This document shows positions 21,922-31,700 of a stretch of DNA of 64,000 nucleotides, piece by piece. The DNA is taken from contig JAINDK010000083.1 of the NCBI GenBank assembly GCA_019931185.1, forward strand, positions 1 through 64,000, read 5' to 3'. How positions within the stretch are numbered: the stretch's first letter is position 1; every line of letters begins with the position of its first letter. Below the pieces are notes generated by a model, which made no database searches, was not told the DNA's origin, and worked only from the letters and a program-made list of their open reading frames with translations. The stretch is from Bryobacter sp. CoA8 C33 (GTDB taxonomy: Bacteria > Acidobacteriota > Terriglobia > Bryobacterales > Bryobacteraceae). The translations under genes were made by a program, and so were the position numbers.

Positions 21922-23148
21922 ATGATCAGCCTCCCCACTTCCAGTTCCCACCCGCTTCTCGACCGCGACCAAGCCCAGGAAGTCCGACGCCATCTCGCTC
22001 AGATCGTCGCCAGCAAAGAGTTCCGCACCACTCGGCGCGGCCGTCAATTTCTCGAATACATCGTCGAACGGGCCCTTGAAGGCCGAGAAGACCTGCTCAA
22101 GGAACGCGCCATCGGCGCCGAAGTCTTCGGCCGCGACGATACCTACGACCCCTCCGCCGACTCCATCGTTCGTGTCAGCGCCAACGACGTCCGCAAGCGC
22201 TTGGCCGCCTTTTATCAGTCTTTTCCCGCTTCTCCCCTCTCCATCATTCTCCCGCCCGGCTCTTATATGCCGGAATTCCGCTGGGATCCTCCCACCAAAG
22301 ACCCCTCGCTTCCTCCCTCGTCCAAGAACTGGTCCCGGTCCCGTATCTGGTTCTCCCTTGCCGCCGCCCTGTTGGTTCTTCTCGCCTTGGCCATGAAATC
22401 CGCTCCCGGCGATCCCTCCCCCCCTCCCACCGCCCTCGACCGCTTCTGGCTAGGGGTCATCAAGGATCCTCAGCCCGTTCTCATTGGCCTCGGACACTCC
22501 GTCGCCTACCAACCCCGCACCCGCAATTGGAATCGCTCCCAACCCGCTCCTCCCCCGCCCACCTCCGAAATGGTCCGTCTCGATGACCGCTATGTCTCCG
22601 CCGCCGACGCGATGGTCGCCGCGCGACTCAGCGAAATGTTCGCCCGCCGCCATCGCCCACTCTCCGTCCGCATCGGCAATGGCATCAGCTTCGGTGACCT
22701 GCGCGGCCATCCTTCCGTCCTCATCGGCGCCTTCAATAACCAGTGGACCCTCGAGATGAGCCGTGATTTCCGCTTCTCTTTCCTCGCCGAAAGTCTCCCT
22801 TCCGGCCAAGAGCGTCTTTCCGTGGTCGATCGGGAAAATTCCGCCCGTCCTTGGTCGCTTACCCGCGTCTGGCCCTCAGCGGCCAGCAATGTCGATTACG
22901 CGATCGTCACCCGTGTCTTCGATCCACACTCCGGCAAAGTCATGGTCTTCGTTGCCGGTATCCTCCAATACGGTACCGAAGCAGCAGGATCCTTTCTGAC
23001 CGATCCCAGCGCATTTGCTGAATTCGAACGTCGAGCCCCCGTTAACTGGGAAACCCGCAATCTGCAAGTCGTCCTCCAGACCAACATCATCCGGCAAGCC
23101 GCCGCCATTCCCCGCGTTCTCGCTGTTCACGTTTGGGATCGTCAATAG
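21922..23148 (+). CDS. Membrane-anchored protein with N-terminal DNA-binding-like region
   Basis: The 408-residue protein has an N-terminal ~120 residues (RRHLAQIVASKEFRTTRRGR, LLKERAIGAEVFGRDDTYDP, SIVRVSANDVRKRL) that resemble a segment found at the start of many acidobacterial and rhizobial regulators, probably a winged-helix-like DNA-binding fold. One membrane helix follows at about 142-158, then a periplasmic part of about 250 residues without a family I can name (RFWLGVIKDPQPVLIGLG, HPSVLIGAFNN, VARVFDP-like). The topology recalls ToxR/CadC-type one-component sensors. It diverges from the TonB receptor and may control it. No Shine-Dalgarno; a dyad occupies that place. Confidence 0.7.
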   Translation: MISLPTSSSHPLLDRDQAQEVRRHLAQIVASKEFRTTRRGRQFLEYIVERALEGREDLLKERAIGAEVFGRDDTYDPSADSIVRVSANDVRKRLAAFYQSFPASPLSIILPPGSYMPEFRWDPPTKDPSLPPSSKNWSRSRIWFSLAAALLVLLALAMKSAPGDPSPPPTALDRFWLGVIKDPQPVLIGLGHSVAYQPRTRNWNRSQPAPPPPTSEMVRLDDRYVSAADAMVAARLSEMFARRHRPLSVRIGNGISFGDLRGHPSVLIGAFNNQWTLEMSRDFRFSFLAESLPSGQERLSVVDRENSARPWSLTRVWPSAASNVDYAIVTRVFDPHSGKVMVFVAGILQYGTEAAGSFLTDPSAFAEFERRAPVNWETRNLQVVLQTNIIRQAAAIPRVLAVHVWDRQ

Positions 23149-23708
23149 CCCTCGCCGCACCAGCCTCTCTCCCCCCAACCCGGCCTCTCTTCACCGCTTG
23201 ACAGCACTCACCCTGCATGCCTCTTTGGGCCTGAGAATTAGCGCCGGATTCCTTCAGCCAGCCTTCGCTTCCAACTTACTCCATTGACGCTTCCACTCTG
23301 CCGGCTGGACTCAGGAAGTCGTCCGAATCCTCCTGCCATCCGCCCCCACTCCCCTCCTCTCATATCCAAGGCCTAACGCTGGCTCGACCTGCCGTACTGC
23401 CACCTCCTGCCCTTCGGCCCAGATCCACCCGCTCGATGTTGAAGTCCGCCACCCTGCCTTCTTCTGTCGCGATTTCGAGAGTTGCTGCGATGTCGTCGCC
23501 CGCTACGGCCAAAACCTCCGCCGCGCCACGTCAGATTCCCGCCTGCGTCGGGTTCCACCTTTGCGGCGCCTACCTCCGCAACCGCGCTCGCCACCGCGGC
23601 CTGCGGGGTTCCGACGAGTCCCCCGAGCGGGACTCCATCGCCGGCATCCAGGCGGCCAATCGCGATACACTCACTTGGCTTCGCCAATTCAGCCGCTTGC
23701 CCTCCCCC
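23149..23708. other. Intergenic stretch with a possible decayed coding fragment
   Basis: No intact gene is seen. On the - strand two frames look protein-like and join only by a frame change: AKPSECIAIGRLDAGDGVP and VASAVAEVGAAKVEPDAGGN (about 23690-23540), then VLAVAGDDIAATLEIATEEG and VADFNIERVDLG (about 23515-23410). The fragment begins at the end of the dehydratase gene and has no clear start codon. It may be the remains of a small gene; no family can be named with confidence. The remaining + strand sequence to 23400 shows nothing. Confidence 0.35.
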
Positions 23709-24947
23709 CTACTTCCCCATCCTCCAATACGGCACCGCATCCGGCGGCCGGATCGCCGTCAACGCTCCCGTATAGTGCCGCAGATCGTGCGGCGTATACG
23801 GATGCTTCGCCGCCTCGGCTTCGTTCAACTCCACCCCCAATCCCGGCTTATCCGGAATCTTCATGTGCCCATCCACCAGTTCCAACTCCTCCGGCGCCAC
23901 CTCGCGCCGCCACGGCACATCCGTTAATAACGTCTCTAACATCACAAAATTCGGCGTCGAGGCCGCAATCTGCAGTGTCATCGCATTGCAGACCGGGCCG
24001 TTCGGATTGTGCGCCGACACCGGCCGGTCCTCCATCAGCGCCAGGCTGCACACCCGCTTCGTCTCGAGCATCCCCCCCACATGAATCACGTCCGGCTGCA
24101 GGTAATCCACCGCCCCCAGCCGCAGCGCCTCCTGGAACCGCTCCACATCATAAAACCGTTCCCCGCTCGCCACCGCGAACGGAATCCCTCGCTTCACCTC
24201 CGCCAGCGACCGCAGATTCTCCGGCAATACCGGCTCTTCATAAAACAGCGGCCGCAGCGGCGCCAGCCTCTGCCCCATCGCCACCGCCGTCGGCACATCC
24301 AGCCGGCCATGCACTTCAATCAGAATGTCCACTCGCGGCCCCACCGCTTCCCGCACCGCCGCCACCCGCGCCACCGCCAGGTCCTGCTCCCCTCCATCCA
24401 TCGTCAGATACGCCTTGCCGAACGGATCAAACTTCAACGCCTGAAAACCCAGCTTCACCGTCGCCGCCGCCTTCTCACCAAACTCCTCCGGCCGGTTCGC
24501 TCCCGTAAACCACCCATTCGCATAACATTTGATCCGGTCCCGGTAGCGCCCCCCCAGCAACTCGTACACCGGCACACCCAGCGCCTGGCCCTTGATATCC
24601 AGCAGCGCCGCCTCCACCGCCGCCAGCGCACTCCGCAGGATCACTCCATTTCGCCAATACGACTCCCGCCTCAGTATGTGCGTGTGATACTCCACCTGAA
24701 ATGGGTCTTTCCCCATCAGGTACCGGCTCATGTTCCTGATCGCCGCCTCCACCGTCAGTTCGTTCATCTCCGTCGTCCCCTCGCCCACACCCGTCAGCCC
24801 CTGATCCGTACCGATCTTCACAAACACCCAGTTGCAGCGAAACGCATCCACCACATACGTCTTCAGCGACGTGATCTTCAATTTCGGCGCCGCCCCCAGC
24901 GCGCCCCCCGCGCCCAGCAGCAACGGCATCAGATCTCTTCTTCTCAT
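23709..24947 (-). CDS. Enolase-superfamily (GalD-like) dehydratase
   Basis: The 412-residue protein begins MRRRDLMPLLLGAGGALGAA, a possible export leader. It then shows the enolase-superfamily N-terminal lid and a TIM barrel with LIEVHGRLD, FYEEPVLP, VASGERFYD, QPDVIHVGG and SAHNP. The E-x-H in EVHGR and the His in AHN match the D-galactonate dehydratase subgroup, where these His residues are general acid/base and the Glu/Asp residues bind Mg. The likely reaction is dehydration of a sugar acid, substrate unproven. It starts at an ATGA overlap with the DUF1552 gene and ends the three-gene operon. An export signal on a sugar-acid dehydratase is unusual. Confidence 0.88.
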   Translation of the reverse strand: MRRRDLMPLLLGAGGALGAAPKLKITSLKTYVVDAFRCNWVFVKIGTDQGLTGVGEGTTEMNELTVEAAIRNMSRYLMGKDPFQVEYHTHILRRESYWRNGVILRSALAAVEAALLDIKGQALGVPVYELLGGRYRDRIKCYANGWFTGANRPEEFGEKAAATVKLGFQALKFDPFGKAYLTMDGGEQDLAVARVAAVREAVGPRVDILIEVHGRLDVPTAVAMGQRLAPLRPLFYEEPVLPENLRSLAEVKRGIPFAVASGERFYDVERFQEALRLGAVDYLQPDVIHVGGMLETKRVCSLALMEDRPVSAHNPNGPVCNAMTLQIAASTPNFVMLETLLTDVPWRREVAPEELELVDGHMKIPDKPGLGVELNEAEAAKHPYTPHDLRHYTGALTAIRPPDAVPYWRMGK

Positions 24948-26206
24948 AGCCCCGCCAGCGCCCCCGTCCCACTCGCGAATCGTTCCCCTTCCACCCCCAT
25001 CCGCTGCATCATGCTGATAAACAGGTTGCACAGCGGCGTGTTGTGATCCCGCCGGAATACGAGATGCTGCCCGTGCGCAAACCCTCCCCCCGCCAGCAGA
25101 ATCGGCAGGTTCGTGTTGTCGTGTATGTTCGCGTCCCCCATGTTGCTCCCATAGAACAACATCGTCCGGTCGAGCAGCCGCTCACCGTCCTCCCGCTTGC
25201 CCGCCAGCGCTTCCATCGTCTTGGCAAACAGCTTCATCTGCCGGTGGTCAATCTCCTCCAGTTGCCGCACCTTCCCCTCGTCTTGCCCGTGATGCGACAG
25301 CCCGTGATAGCTCTCCGTCGAGTTCTTTTGCTCCCCGATTTGCAGCACCGGCGTCACAAAGGCGTCCGCCATGATCGTCACGATCCGCGTCGAATCCGTT
25401 TCAATCGCCAGTTGCGCCATCCCCAGCATCAACTCCAGCTTTTCAAAAAACAGCCGCTTCTCCGAAATATCAGCCGGCGGCGCCGCCCCGGCAGCTGGCT
25501 TCGGTTTCGCCTCCCACGCCTGCGCCGTCTCGAGCCGCTGCTCCACCTCGCGGATTGAAGTCTCAAATTGCTCAAGACGCGCCTTGTCGTTCGCCCCCAG
25601 TCCGCGCGAAAACCGCGCCGTCTCATCGCGCAGCGCATCGAGAATGCTCCCCCGCTTCTTGAGCCGGTCTATCTGCCTGTCCACCGACTCCCGGTCCCCC
25701 TGCACAAACAGCCGCTCATACAGCTTCGCCGCATTGTCCTCGGCCGGCAGCAACACCCCATCCCGCGTCCACGACAGGCTCCGGTTCCCTTTATCGATGT
25801 TGATCCCCAGATTGATCGACGGAAAACGCGTCACCTGCCCCAGCTTCTCCGCCACAAACTGATCAAAGGAGATCGAGTTGCGAAAACCCGTCTTAAAGGC
25901 CCCCCGCGCCGCCGTCAGCAAACAGTTATCCGCGCTGTGCCCCCCCGACACCCCCGGGTGCGACAGGCCGCTGAATACCGTGAAATCCTGCCGTTGTCCT
26001 TGCAGATGCCGCAGGTAGGGCGTCACCTCGTACTGCCGCCCCGCCGTCGCCGGAAAAAAGTTCTTCGGCAGCACGCCCAGGTTATTCGCTAGCAGGATCA
26101 TCCGCCGCGGCCCTCGCGCCGCCTGCGCCAGACACTCCAGCTTCGGCAACGCCAGCGCCACTCCCGCGGCGCGCAGCAAAGTCCGTCGGGGTAGTTCCCG
26201 TCTCAT
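24944..26206 (-). CDS. DUF1552 family secreted protein
   Basis: The 420-residue protein starts with a twin-arginine-like leader (RRELPRRTLLRAAGVALALP). It then carries DUF1552 landmarks: RRMILLANNLGVLPKNFFP, FSGLSHPGVSGGHSADNCLLT, SISFDQFVAEKLG, SIREVEQRL and the C-terminal NTPLCNLFISMMQRMGV. The fold resembles the sulfatase/alkaline phosphatase-like DUF1501 relatives, but the reaction is unknown. In Planctomycetes and Acidobacteria such genes nearly always follow a DUF1592-type cytochrome, as here (ATGA overlap with the upstream gene). Probably a periplasmic partner in polysaccharide or complex-carbon breakdown. Confidence 0.9.
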   Translation of the reverse strand: MRRELPRRTLLRAAGVALALPKLECLAQAARGPRRMILLANNLGVLPKNFFPATAGRQYEVTPYLRHLQGQRQDFTVFSGLSHPGVSGGHSADNCLLTAARGAFKTGFRNSISFDQFVAEKLGQVTRFPSINLGINIDKGNRSLSWTRDGVLLPAEDNAAKLYERLFVQGDRESVDRQIDRLKKRGSILDALRDETARFSRGLGANDKARLEQFETSIREVEQRLETAQAWEAKPKPAAGAAPPADISEKRLFFEKLELMLGMAQLAIETDSTRIVTIMADAFVTPVLQIGEQKNSTESYHGLSHHGQDEGKVRQLEEIDHRQMKLFAKTMEALAGKREDGERLLDRTMLFYGSNMGDANIHDNTNLPILLAGGGFAHGQHLVFRRDHNTPLCNLFISMMQRMGVEGERFASGTGALAGL

Positions 26207-28668
26207 ATCGATTTCTCTCCCAGAAAAATCCGGCTTCCCACCAGTGCCTGTATCAAATCGCGCGCCCGGTAGCCCTTCGCCGCGCACGCATCCAGCATCT
26301 TCTCAATCTCATCCCGGTCCGAATACCGCACCGGCGTGCCTGTGGCGTACACCGTCAGTTGCGCAAGAAAGTTTCGCGCCAACTGACGCGGATTCCCCGC
26401 CAAGATAGCTTTCAAATCCCGTACATCCCGAAACGCCCGCCCGTCCGCCAACTTCCCCGACGCATCCACCGCCCCGGCAATCGTGTAAGCAAAGTCGTGT
26501 CCGGTATGGTCGATCCCCACCACCCGCTCCCCTTCCGCCGTGCCCCGGTAGTGCGTCCGCCAGCGGCCGAACACATCGAAGTTCTCCAGCGCCAAGCCCA
26601 CCGGATCAAACTTCGCGTGACATCCCGCGCACGCCGCCGACTTCGTATGCAGCGCCAGCAATTGCCGGATCGACTTCGCCCCCCGCACATCCGGCTCCAC
26701 CGCCGGCACCCCCGGTGGCGGCGGCGGCGGCGGCTCGCCCAGAATCCGGTCCATGATCCAGGCCCCGCGCAACACCGGCGAGGTCGTGCTTCCATTCGCC
26801 GTAATTTTCAACACCGCCCCCTGCGTCAACACTCCACCGAGCGGGCTGCCCTCCGGCAGCGCCACCTTGCGAATCGCCGCTCCCTCAATTGCCGGCAAAC
26901 CATAGTGCCGCGCCAGCCGCTCGTTGATGTAAACATGGTCCGACTTCACCAGATTCACAACCGGCAGATTCTCGCGAATCAGCGCCGTCACAAACGCAAG
27001 CGTTTCCCTCTCAAGCGATTCCGTCAGATACTCATCCAGTTGGTATTCCGGATACAGCCTCTTATCCGCATCGTCCCGCCGCAGATGCCGCAGATTCAAC
27101 CAATAGCCGGCAAAGCTGCGCACAAAGCGGTCAAACGTCGGCCCGTCGATCAGCCGGTCCACCTCCCGCCGCAGCGCCGCCCGATTCCCAATCGGCCCCT
27201 CGGCCCGCGTATTCGCCAAAAAGTGCGACAGCCGTTCCGCCACATCCTGCGGCGTCGACGGCTCACGCAGATACAGAAACTCGTTCGAACACAAGAACGC
27301 CTGGTAGCCCGTCAGCATCGCCTCCGTGAATGGCTCCCGGCGCTCCAACGCTGCGTGCACTAGCCTTTCCAAGCGCTCCACCGCCGCCTCCGGCACCGGC
27401 CGCCGTCCCGCCAGCCTCACAAATCGGCGCAGCAGCCGCGAGGCTTCCGCCCTCTGATTCGCCGGCTCCGGCGCCACCCCCAGCTCATCAAACAACACCC
27501 GATGACTCGGCGGTGGCCAGCTTTCCACCGCCAGCGGCCCCTCAAACTCAATCCAGTTGAATGCTACCCCCGGCGCCCCCTCAGCCGGCATCGGTGGATA
27601 CCGGTATGACCCCGTCTTGCCCTCGGCATCCACCTGCGGCACCGGCAAGCCCAGCAGTCCATACTCCACCGTCTCCCCCTGCCGCAGCGGCACCACTGTC
27701 TCATACACCCGCGCCCTCGGCTGTATCTCCAAGATCCCCCCCACCGGCTTAGTGTCCTCCGCAATGTCATGGTTCGTCGGCCGCCGCGAGCGCAGCGTCA
27801 TTGGCACTGCTTTCTTGGCGTCCGTCACCACAAACCCTGGATGTTGCAGCACCGCCCGCGCCGCAAATCGAACTTTATACAATCCCCCCTGCTTAGCCGC
27901 AAAGCCCCGCGGAAACGCCCCATACGGCCAACCCGGCGAACGGAACAAACCCATCTCGAGCGTCGGGTCCTGCTCCAATTCCTTGGCCATCGGCCGGCTG
28001 CCATACTCGCTCTCCACATTCACGCCCCGATTGTCCTTGATGAAAAACATCGAGTGCCGCGTGCCCGTGCTGCGCAACCCGGGAAACAGATTCCGCCCAA
28101 ACGTACGAAACTTCGTCACCTCCGGCGGCGCCGCCGTCTTCACCATCGCCTGCCGCAGTGCGCTCTCGGCCGCGTCCAGATAAGCCGTTAACTGCACCCG
28201 CGACATATCCAGTGTTTCCGAAACCTTGTTGAAGTGATGCGCCTCCCGGTCCTCCGGCAGCATGTCGCGAATATCGAGCAGCGGCAGCCCCAGAATGTCC
28301 CGCAGATTCTGCTCATACTCATCCCGGTTCAGCCGCCGCAATGGGCCCCGTCCATGCGCCGCCACATCCGCCCGGTCCGCTGCCCGCAGCGGCCCCTCCA
28401 ACACCCGCAACAGCTTCGCCCGGTCCCCTGCCGCCATCGCCACGCCCACCGGCGGCATCTCCCCCTTCTCCACCCGCTCATAAACTCTTATCCAGCGCTC
28501 CCGCCTCGCCCGGTCGCTCAACGACAAAGGCATCCCCTTCAGATCCAACCCCCCTTGCGCCCCCGCCCCGCTATGACACGCCATGCAGTTCCGCCTCAAT
28601 AGCGCCGTCAACTCCTCCGGCACCGGAGCAGCCTGCAAGCATACCGCCAGGGTCACTACGAATCTCAC
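26203..28668 (-). CDS. DUF1592/DUF1588/DUF1585-type c-type cytochrome
   Basis: The 821-residue secreted protein has a signal peptide and a first heme site CMACH (28-32) in a short cytochrome c module (planctomycete cytochrome C). The DUF1587 start RLNRDEYEQNLRDILGL is followed by DUF1592/DUF1588 segments (FDRFVRSFAGYWLNLRHLRRD, YINERLARHYGLP, GAVLKITANGSTTSPVLRG). A second heme site is CAGCH (680-684) with KFDPVGLALENFD, then a C-terminal DUF1585 part. The family is abundant in Planctomycetes and Solibacter-type Acidobacteria; the substrate is not known. It is the first gene of an overlapping operon with DUF1552 and the GalD-like enzyme. Confidence 0.92.
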   Translation of the reverse strand: MRFVVTLAVCLQAAPVPEELTALLRRNCMACHSGAGAQGGLDLKGMPLSLSDRARRERWIRVYERVEKGEMPPVGVAMAAGDRAKLLRVLEGPLRAADRADVAAHGRGPLRRLNRDEYEQNLRDILGLPLLDIRDMLPEDREAHHFNKVSETLDMSRVQLTAYLDAAESALRQAMVKTAAPPEVTKFRTFGRNLFPGLRSTGTRHSMFFIKDNRGVNVESEYGSRPMAKELEQDPTLEMGLFRSPGWPYGAFPRGFAAKQGGLYKVRFAARAVLQHPGFVVTDAKKAVPMTLRSRRPTNHDIAEDTKPVGGILEIQPRARVYETVVPLRQGETVEYGLLGLPVPQVDAEGKTGSYRYPPMPAEGAPGVAFNWIEFEGPLAVESWPPPSHRVLFDELGVAPEPANQRAEASRLLRRFVRLAGRRPVPEAAVERLERLVHAALERREPFTEAMLTGYQAFLCSNEFLYLREPSTPQDVAERLSHFLANTRAEGPIGNRAALRREVDRLIDGPTFDRFVRSFAGYWLNLRHLRRDDADKRLYPEYQLDEYLTESLERETLAFVTALIRENLPVVNLVKSDHVYINERLARHYGLPAIEGAAIRKVALPEGSPLGGVLTQGAVLKITANGSTTSPVLRGAWIMDRILGEPPPPPPPGVPAVEPDVRGAKSIRQLLALHTKSAACAGCHAKFDPVGLALENFDVFGRWRTHYRGTAEGERVVGIDHTGHDFAYTIAGAVDASGKLADGRAFRDVRDLKAILAGNPRQLARNFLAQLTVYATGTPVRYSDRDEIEKMLDACAAKGYRARDLIQALVGSRIFLGEKSI

Positions 28669-28718
28669 TCGCCCCGATCATATCCGTTCTCTCCCGCTGG
28701 CGAAATCCTCACCCCCCC

Positions 28719-28770
28719 AAAAAAAAGAAAAAAATCAGCGGGCCCCTTCCACCAGGAAAGGGGCCCGCTG
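28719..28770 (-). terminator. Rho-independent terminator of the second TonB receptor
   Basis: Read on the - strand, a perfect 13-bp GC-rich stem (arms 28736-28748 and 28758-28770, 9-base loop) is followed by TTTTTTTCTTTTTTTT (within 28719-28735). It starts 17 bp after the receptor stop codon. This is a textbook intrinsic terminator. Confidence 0.93.
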
Positions 28771-28787
28771 TCTGATTTGCTTTGCCT

Positions 28788-31700
28788 CTAGAAGTAAATC
28801 TTCGCGGCAAGTTGGATGAACCGCGGGTCGCGGGCCGCCGTCACCGCCCCAAAGCCGAAACGGCCACCACCACCGCCAAGCGCCGTCGGCAGGTTCGTGA
28901 TCGCCCCCGTCGTCGGATTGAACGTCGCCGTTCGGTTGAAGTCGGAGAACTGCGTGTGGTTCGGTGCGTTGAACATCTCGCACCGCAACTGCAGGAAGCG
29001 TCCTTCCCGGCCCAGCCCGATGTTCTTGAAGATCGAGATGTCCCAGTTGTTCACGCCCGGCAGTCTCACAATACGCTGCGCCGATTCGAGACCCTGGCTT
29101 CCCACCTGCGGCGCCACGAACGCATTCGCATCCACATAACGCACGTCCGTGCGGTCCCCACGGCCAAGGATCGGGTTCGACCGTACGCCCACGCGCGGCG
29201 CCACCGATTCCGAACCCGTGTAGACCCGATTTAGTTCGCCGCCAATCCCCTGGAACGCCACGCCAATGTTCGACGGCTGCCCGCCGATCATCGAGATCAG
29301 GCCCGACACCTGCCAGCCGCCAAAGATCTGCCGCGTTACTGCGTTGTCCATTCCCTTCAGCGTCTTCGTCAGATTCGGCACGTCATAAATAAAGTTCGTC
29401 ACCAGCATATGCGGCACGTCAAAGGCCAGATAGCTGTAGTTCGCCAGCCGGTAGTTCGTCGGATGCAAACGGTCGCCGTCTCCCGAAGATACTCCCATCG
29501 CCTTCGACCACGTGTACGCAAACCCGTAGTTCAAACCCTTGCCCGAGTTCTTGTTCAAGCTCACCTGCAGCGAGTGATAGTTCGAGCTCGCGCCGAATCC
29601 CGTCACCACCGCATCGCCATGGCCCAGATACGGCCGGTACAAATTCACCGGCAGCGCCGTGCGGCCATCAAAGCTCGTCGCGCTCAGGTTCGCCGTCCGC
29701 GGATCCTGATTTTCCCGCCGCCATGCCGATCCAAACGGCATCGCGTTGAAGTCATAGGTCGACAGCGTGTGGTGCGCCACGTTGGCCACATACGCCGTCT
29801 CGAGCGACGTACGCTGCCCCAACTGCCGCTGTACCGTGACGTTCCACTGGTACGTCGTCGGTATGTTGCCGTTCCGGTCAAAGCCGCGCACATTGTTCGG
29901 GAAGAACGACCCCTGTAGCGACTGTATCGTGCCCAGATTGCCGAAAAAGTACGTCGGCCGGATCGTCGACGGCGTGTTCGGCAACATGTCGAACACCGGG
30001 TTGCCCTGGAACCGGTCATAGAAAATCCCAAATCCCGTGCGCACCACCGTCTTCTCGTTCACCTGGTAGGCAATACCCAACCGCGGCGCGTAGTGAATCC
30101 CGCGATTCTCGATCAGACCAGGCAGGTAGTTCGCGTCACCCGACAGCCCCATGCCATTGGCATACAGCCCGTTGACGAATCCGCGATTGTTGTTCAGAAT
30201 CGACCCCACCAGCGCATTCGGCACCGTCGCCCCCGTCGCCGGGTTGATCCCTACGTTCACTCCATTCACCCTCGCCGGCTGGATCAGCACCGCCCGCGCA
30301 TTCGCGTCAAACAACGCCGGGTTAAAGCTCGACGTCTGCCGCGCCGCGTCATACTGCGGCTGGATCCAGTAAAAACGCATCCCGTAATCAAGCGTCAGCT
30401 TGTTGTTCACCCGCCAGTTGTCCTGCACAAACCACTCCACGTTCCAGTACCGGTATTGGCCATTCAATACCTTGTTCGACTGCGCCAGCCGGTCGAAATT
30501 CCCCAGCAGCGCATTCGAGAATGCCCAGTTCGTGTCCCCCGGATTCTGCGTGTTCTGGTCAAACCAGATGTCGCCGTTCACCGAGGTGAACGCCGTCTGG
30601 TCCTTCAACGACTTGTGCAGGTAAATCCCCGCCTTCATCGTGTGCCGCCCAAACACCTTCGTCACGTTGTCCGTAATGTCGTAGGTGTGGTTGAAATTGC
30701 GGAACGGCGTCCCCGCGAAATTCGAAAACGGCGCGTTCGGCACGCCCCCAAAACGCCAGTTCTGCACCAGGTTCAACGTATCCCCCGAGAACGGCATCCG
30801 GTAGGACAAGCCCAGCTTGCCCCGGTCAAACGCCTGGTCCACCGGGTCGATATTTAACCGGTTCTTCGACGAACCAAAAATAAACTCATTCGTCAGCGTC
30901 GGGTTGATCGTCGTCGTCAGGTTGTTCACCCACGACCAGCCCGGGTTCCCGAAGTTCATCGGCCCAAACGGAATGTTGTAATCTGCGTTCCACTGCCCAT
31001 AGGCCCGGTCCTGCTCCGACTTCGTGTGCATGAACCGCGAGTAAAAACGCCACTTGTCCGAAATGTTGTAGTCTCCGCGGTAGATGTGCTCGCGCCGCGG
31101 AAACGTATCCGATACCTGCGTCTGATAATTGAACTGCGGGTCGATCGGTACATTCGGCGTCGGATAGAAGTTCAGGATCCTCTGTCCATCCGCATTGATC
31201 CGGCTCGCCGGAATGATATTGTTCGGAAAACATCCGCCGCCCCCCGCCGTCTGGTTACATGCCTGCTCTGACAACGGGTCGCGGATAAAAACCGGCCGCC
31301 CATCCCCGAGCGTCGTCCCCTGAAAGTTCCCGTTGCGCTGCGCCGCCGTCGGCACCGTCACCGACCGCAACGCGTTCGGCGACAACCGGTTCTGCCACTC
31401 GATCCCCACAAAGAAAAACAGCTTGTCCCGGTTCGGGTTCAGCTTCGGTATATATGCCGGCCCCCCCACATTGAATCCCGCCGTGTTGTCGCGGAACAAT
31501 TGCCGCGCCCGCCCTTCCACGTTATTGCGCCAGTTATTCGCGTTCAGGCCTTCATGCCGGTGGAAGATATAGCCCGTCCCGTGCAGATCCCGCGTCCCCG
31601 ACTTCGTCACCACCGAGATCGCCGCCCCCGAGGACCGTCCATACTCGGCCGGCTGCGAGTTCGTCAACATCTTAAATTCCGCGATCTGGTCGATATTCAT

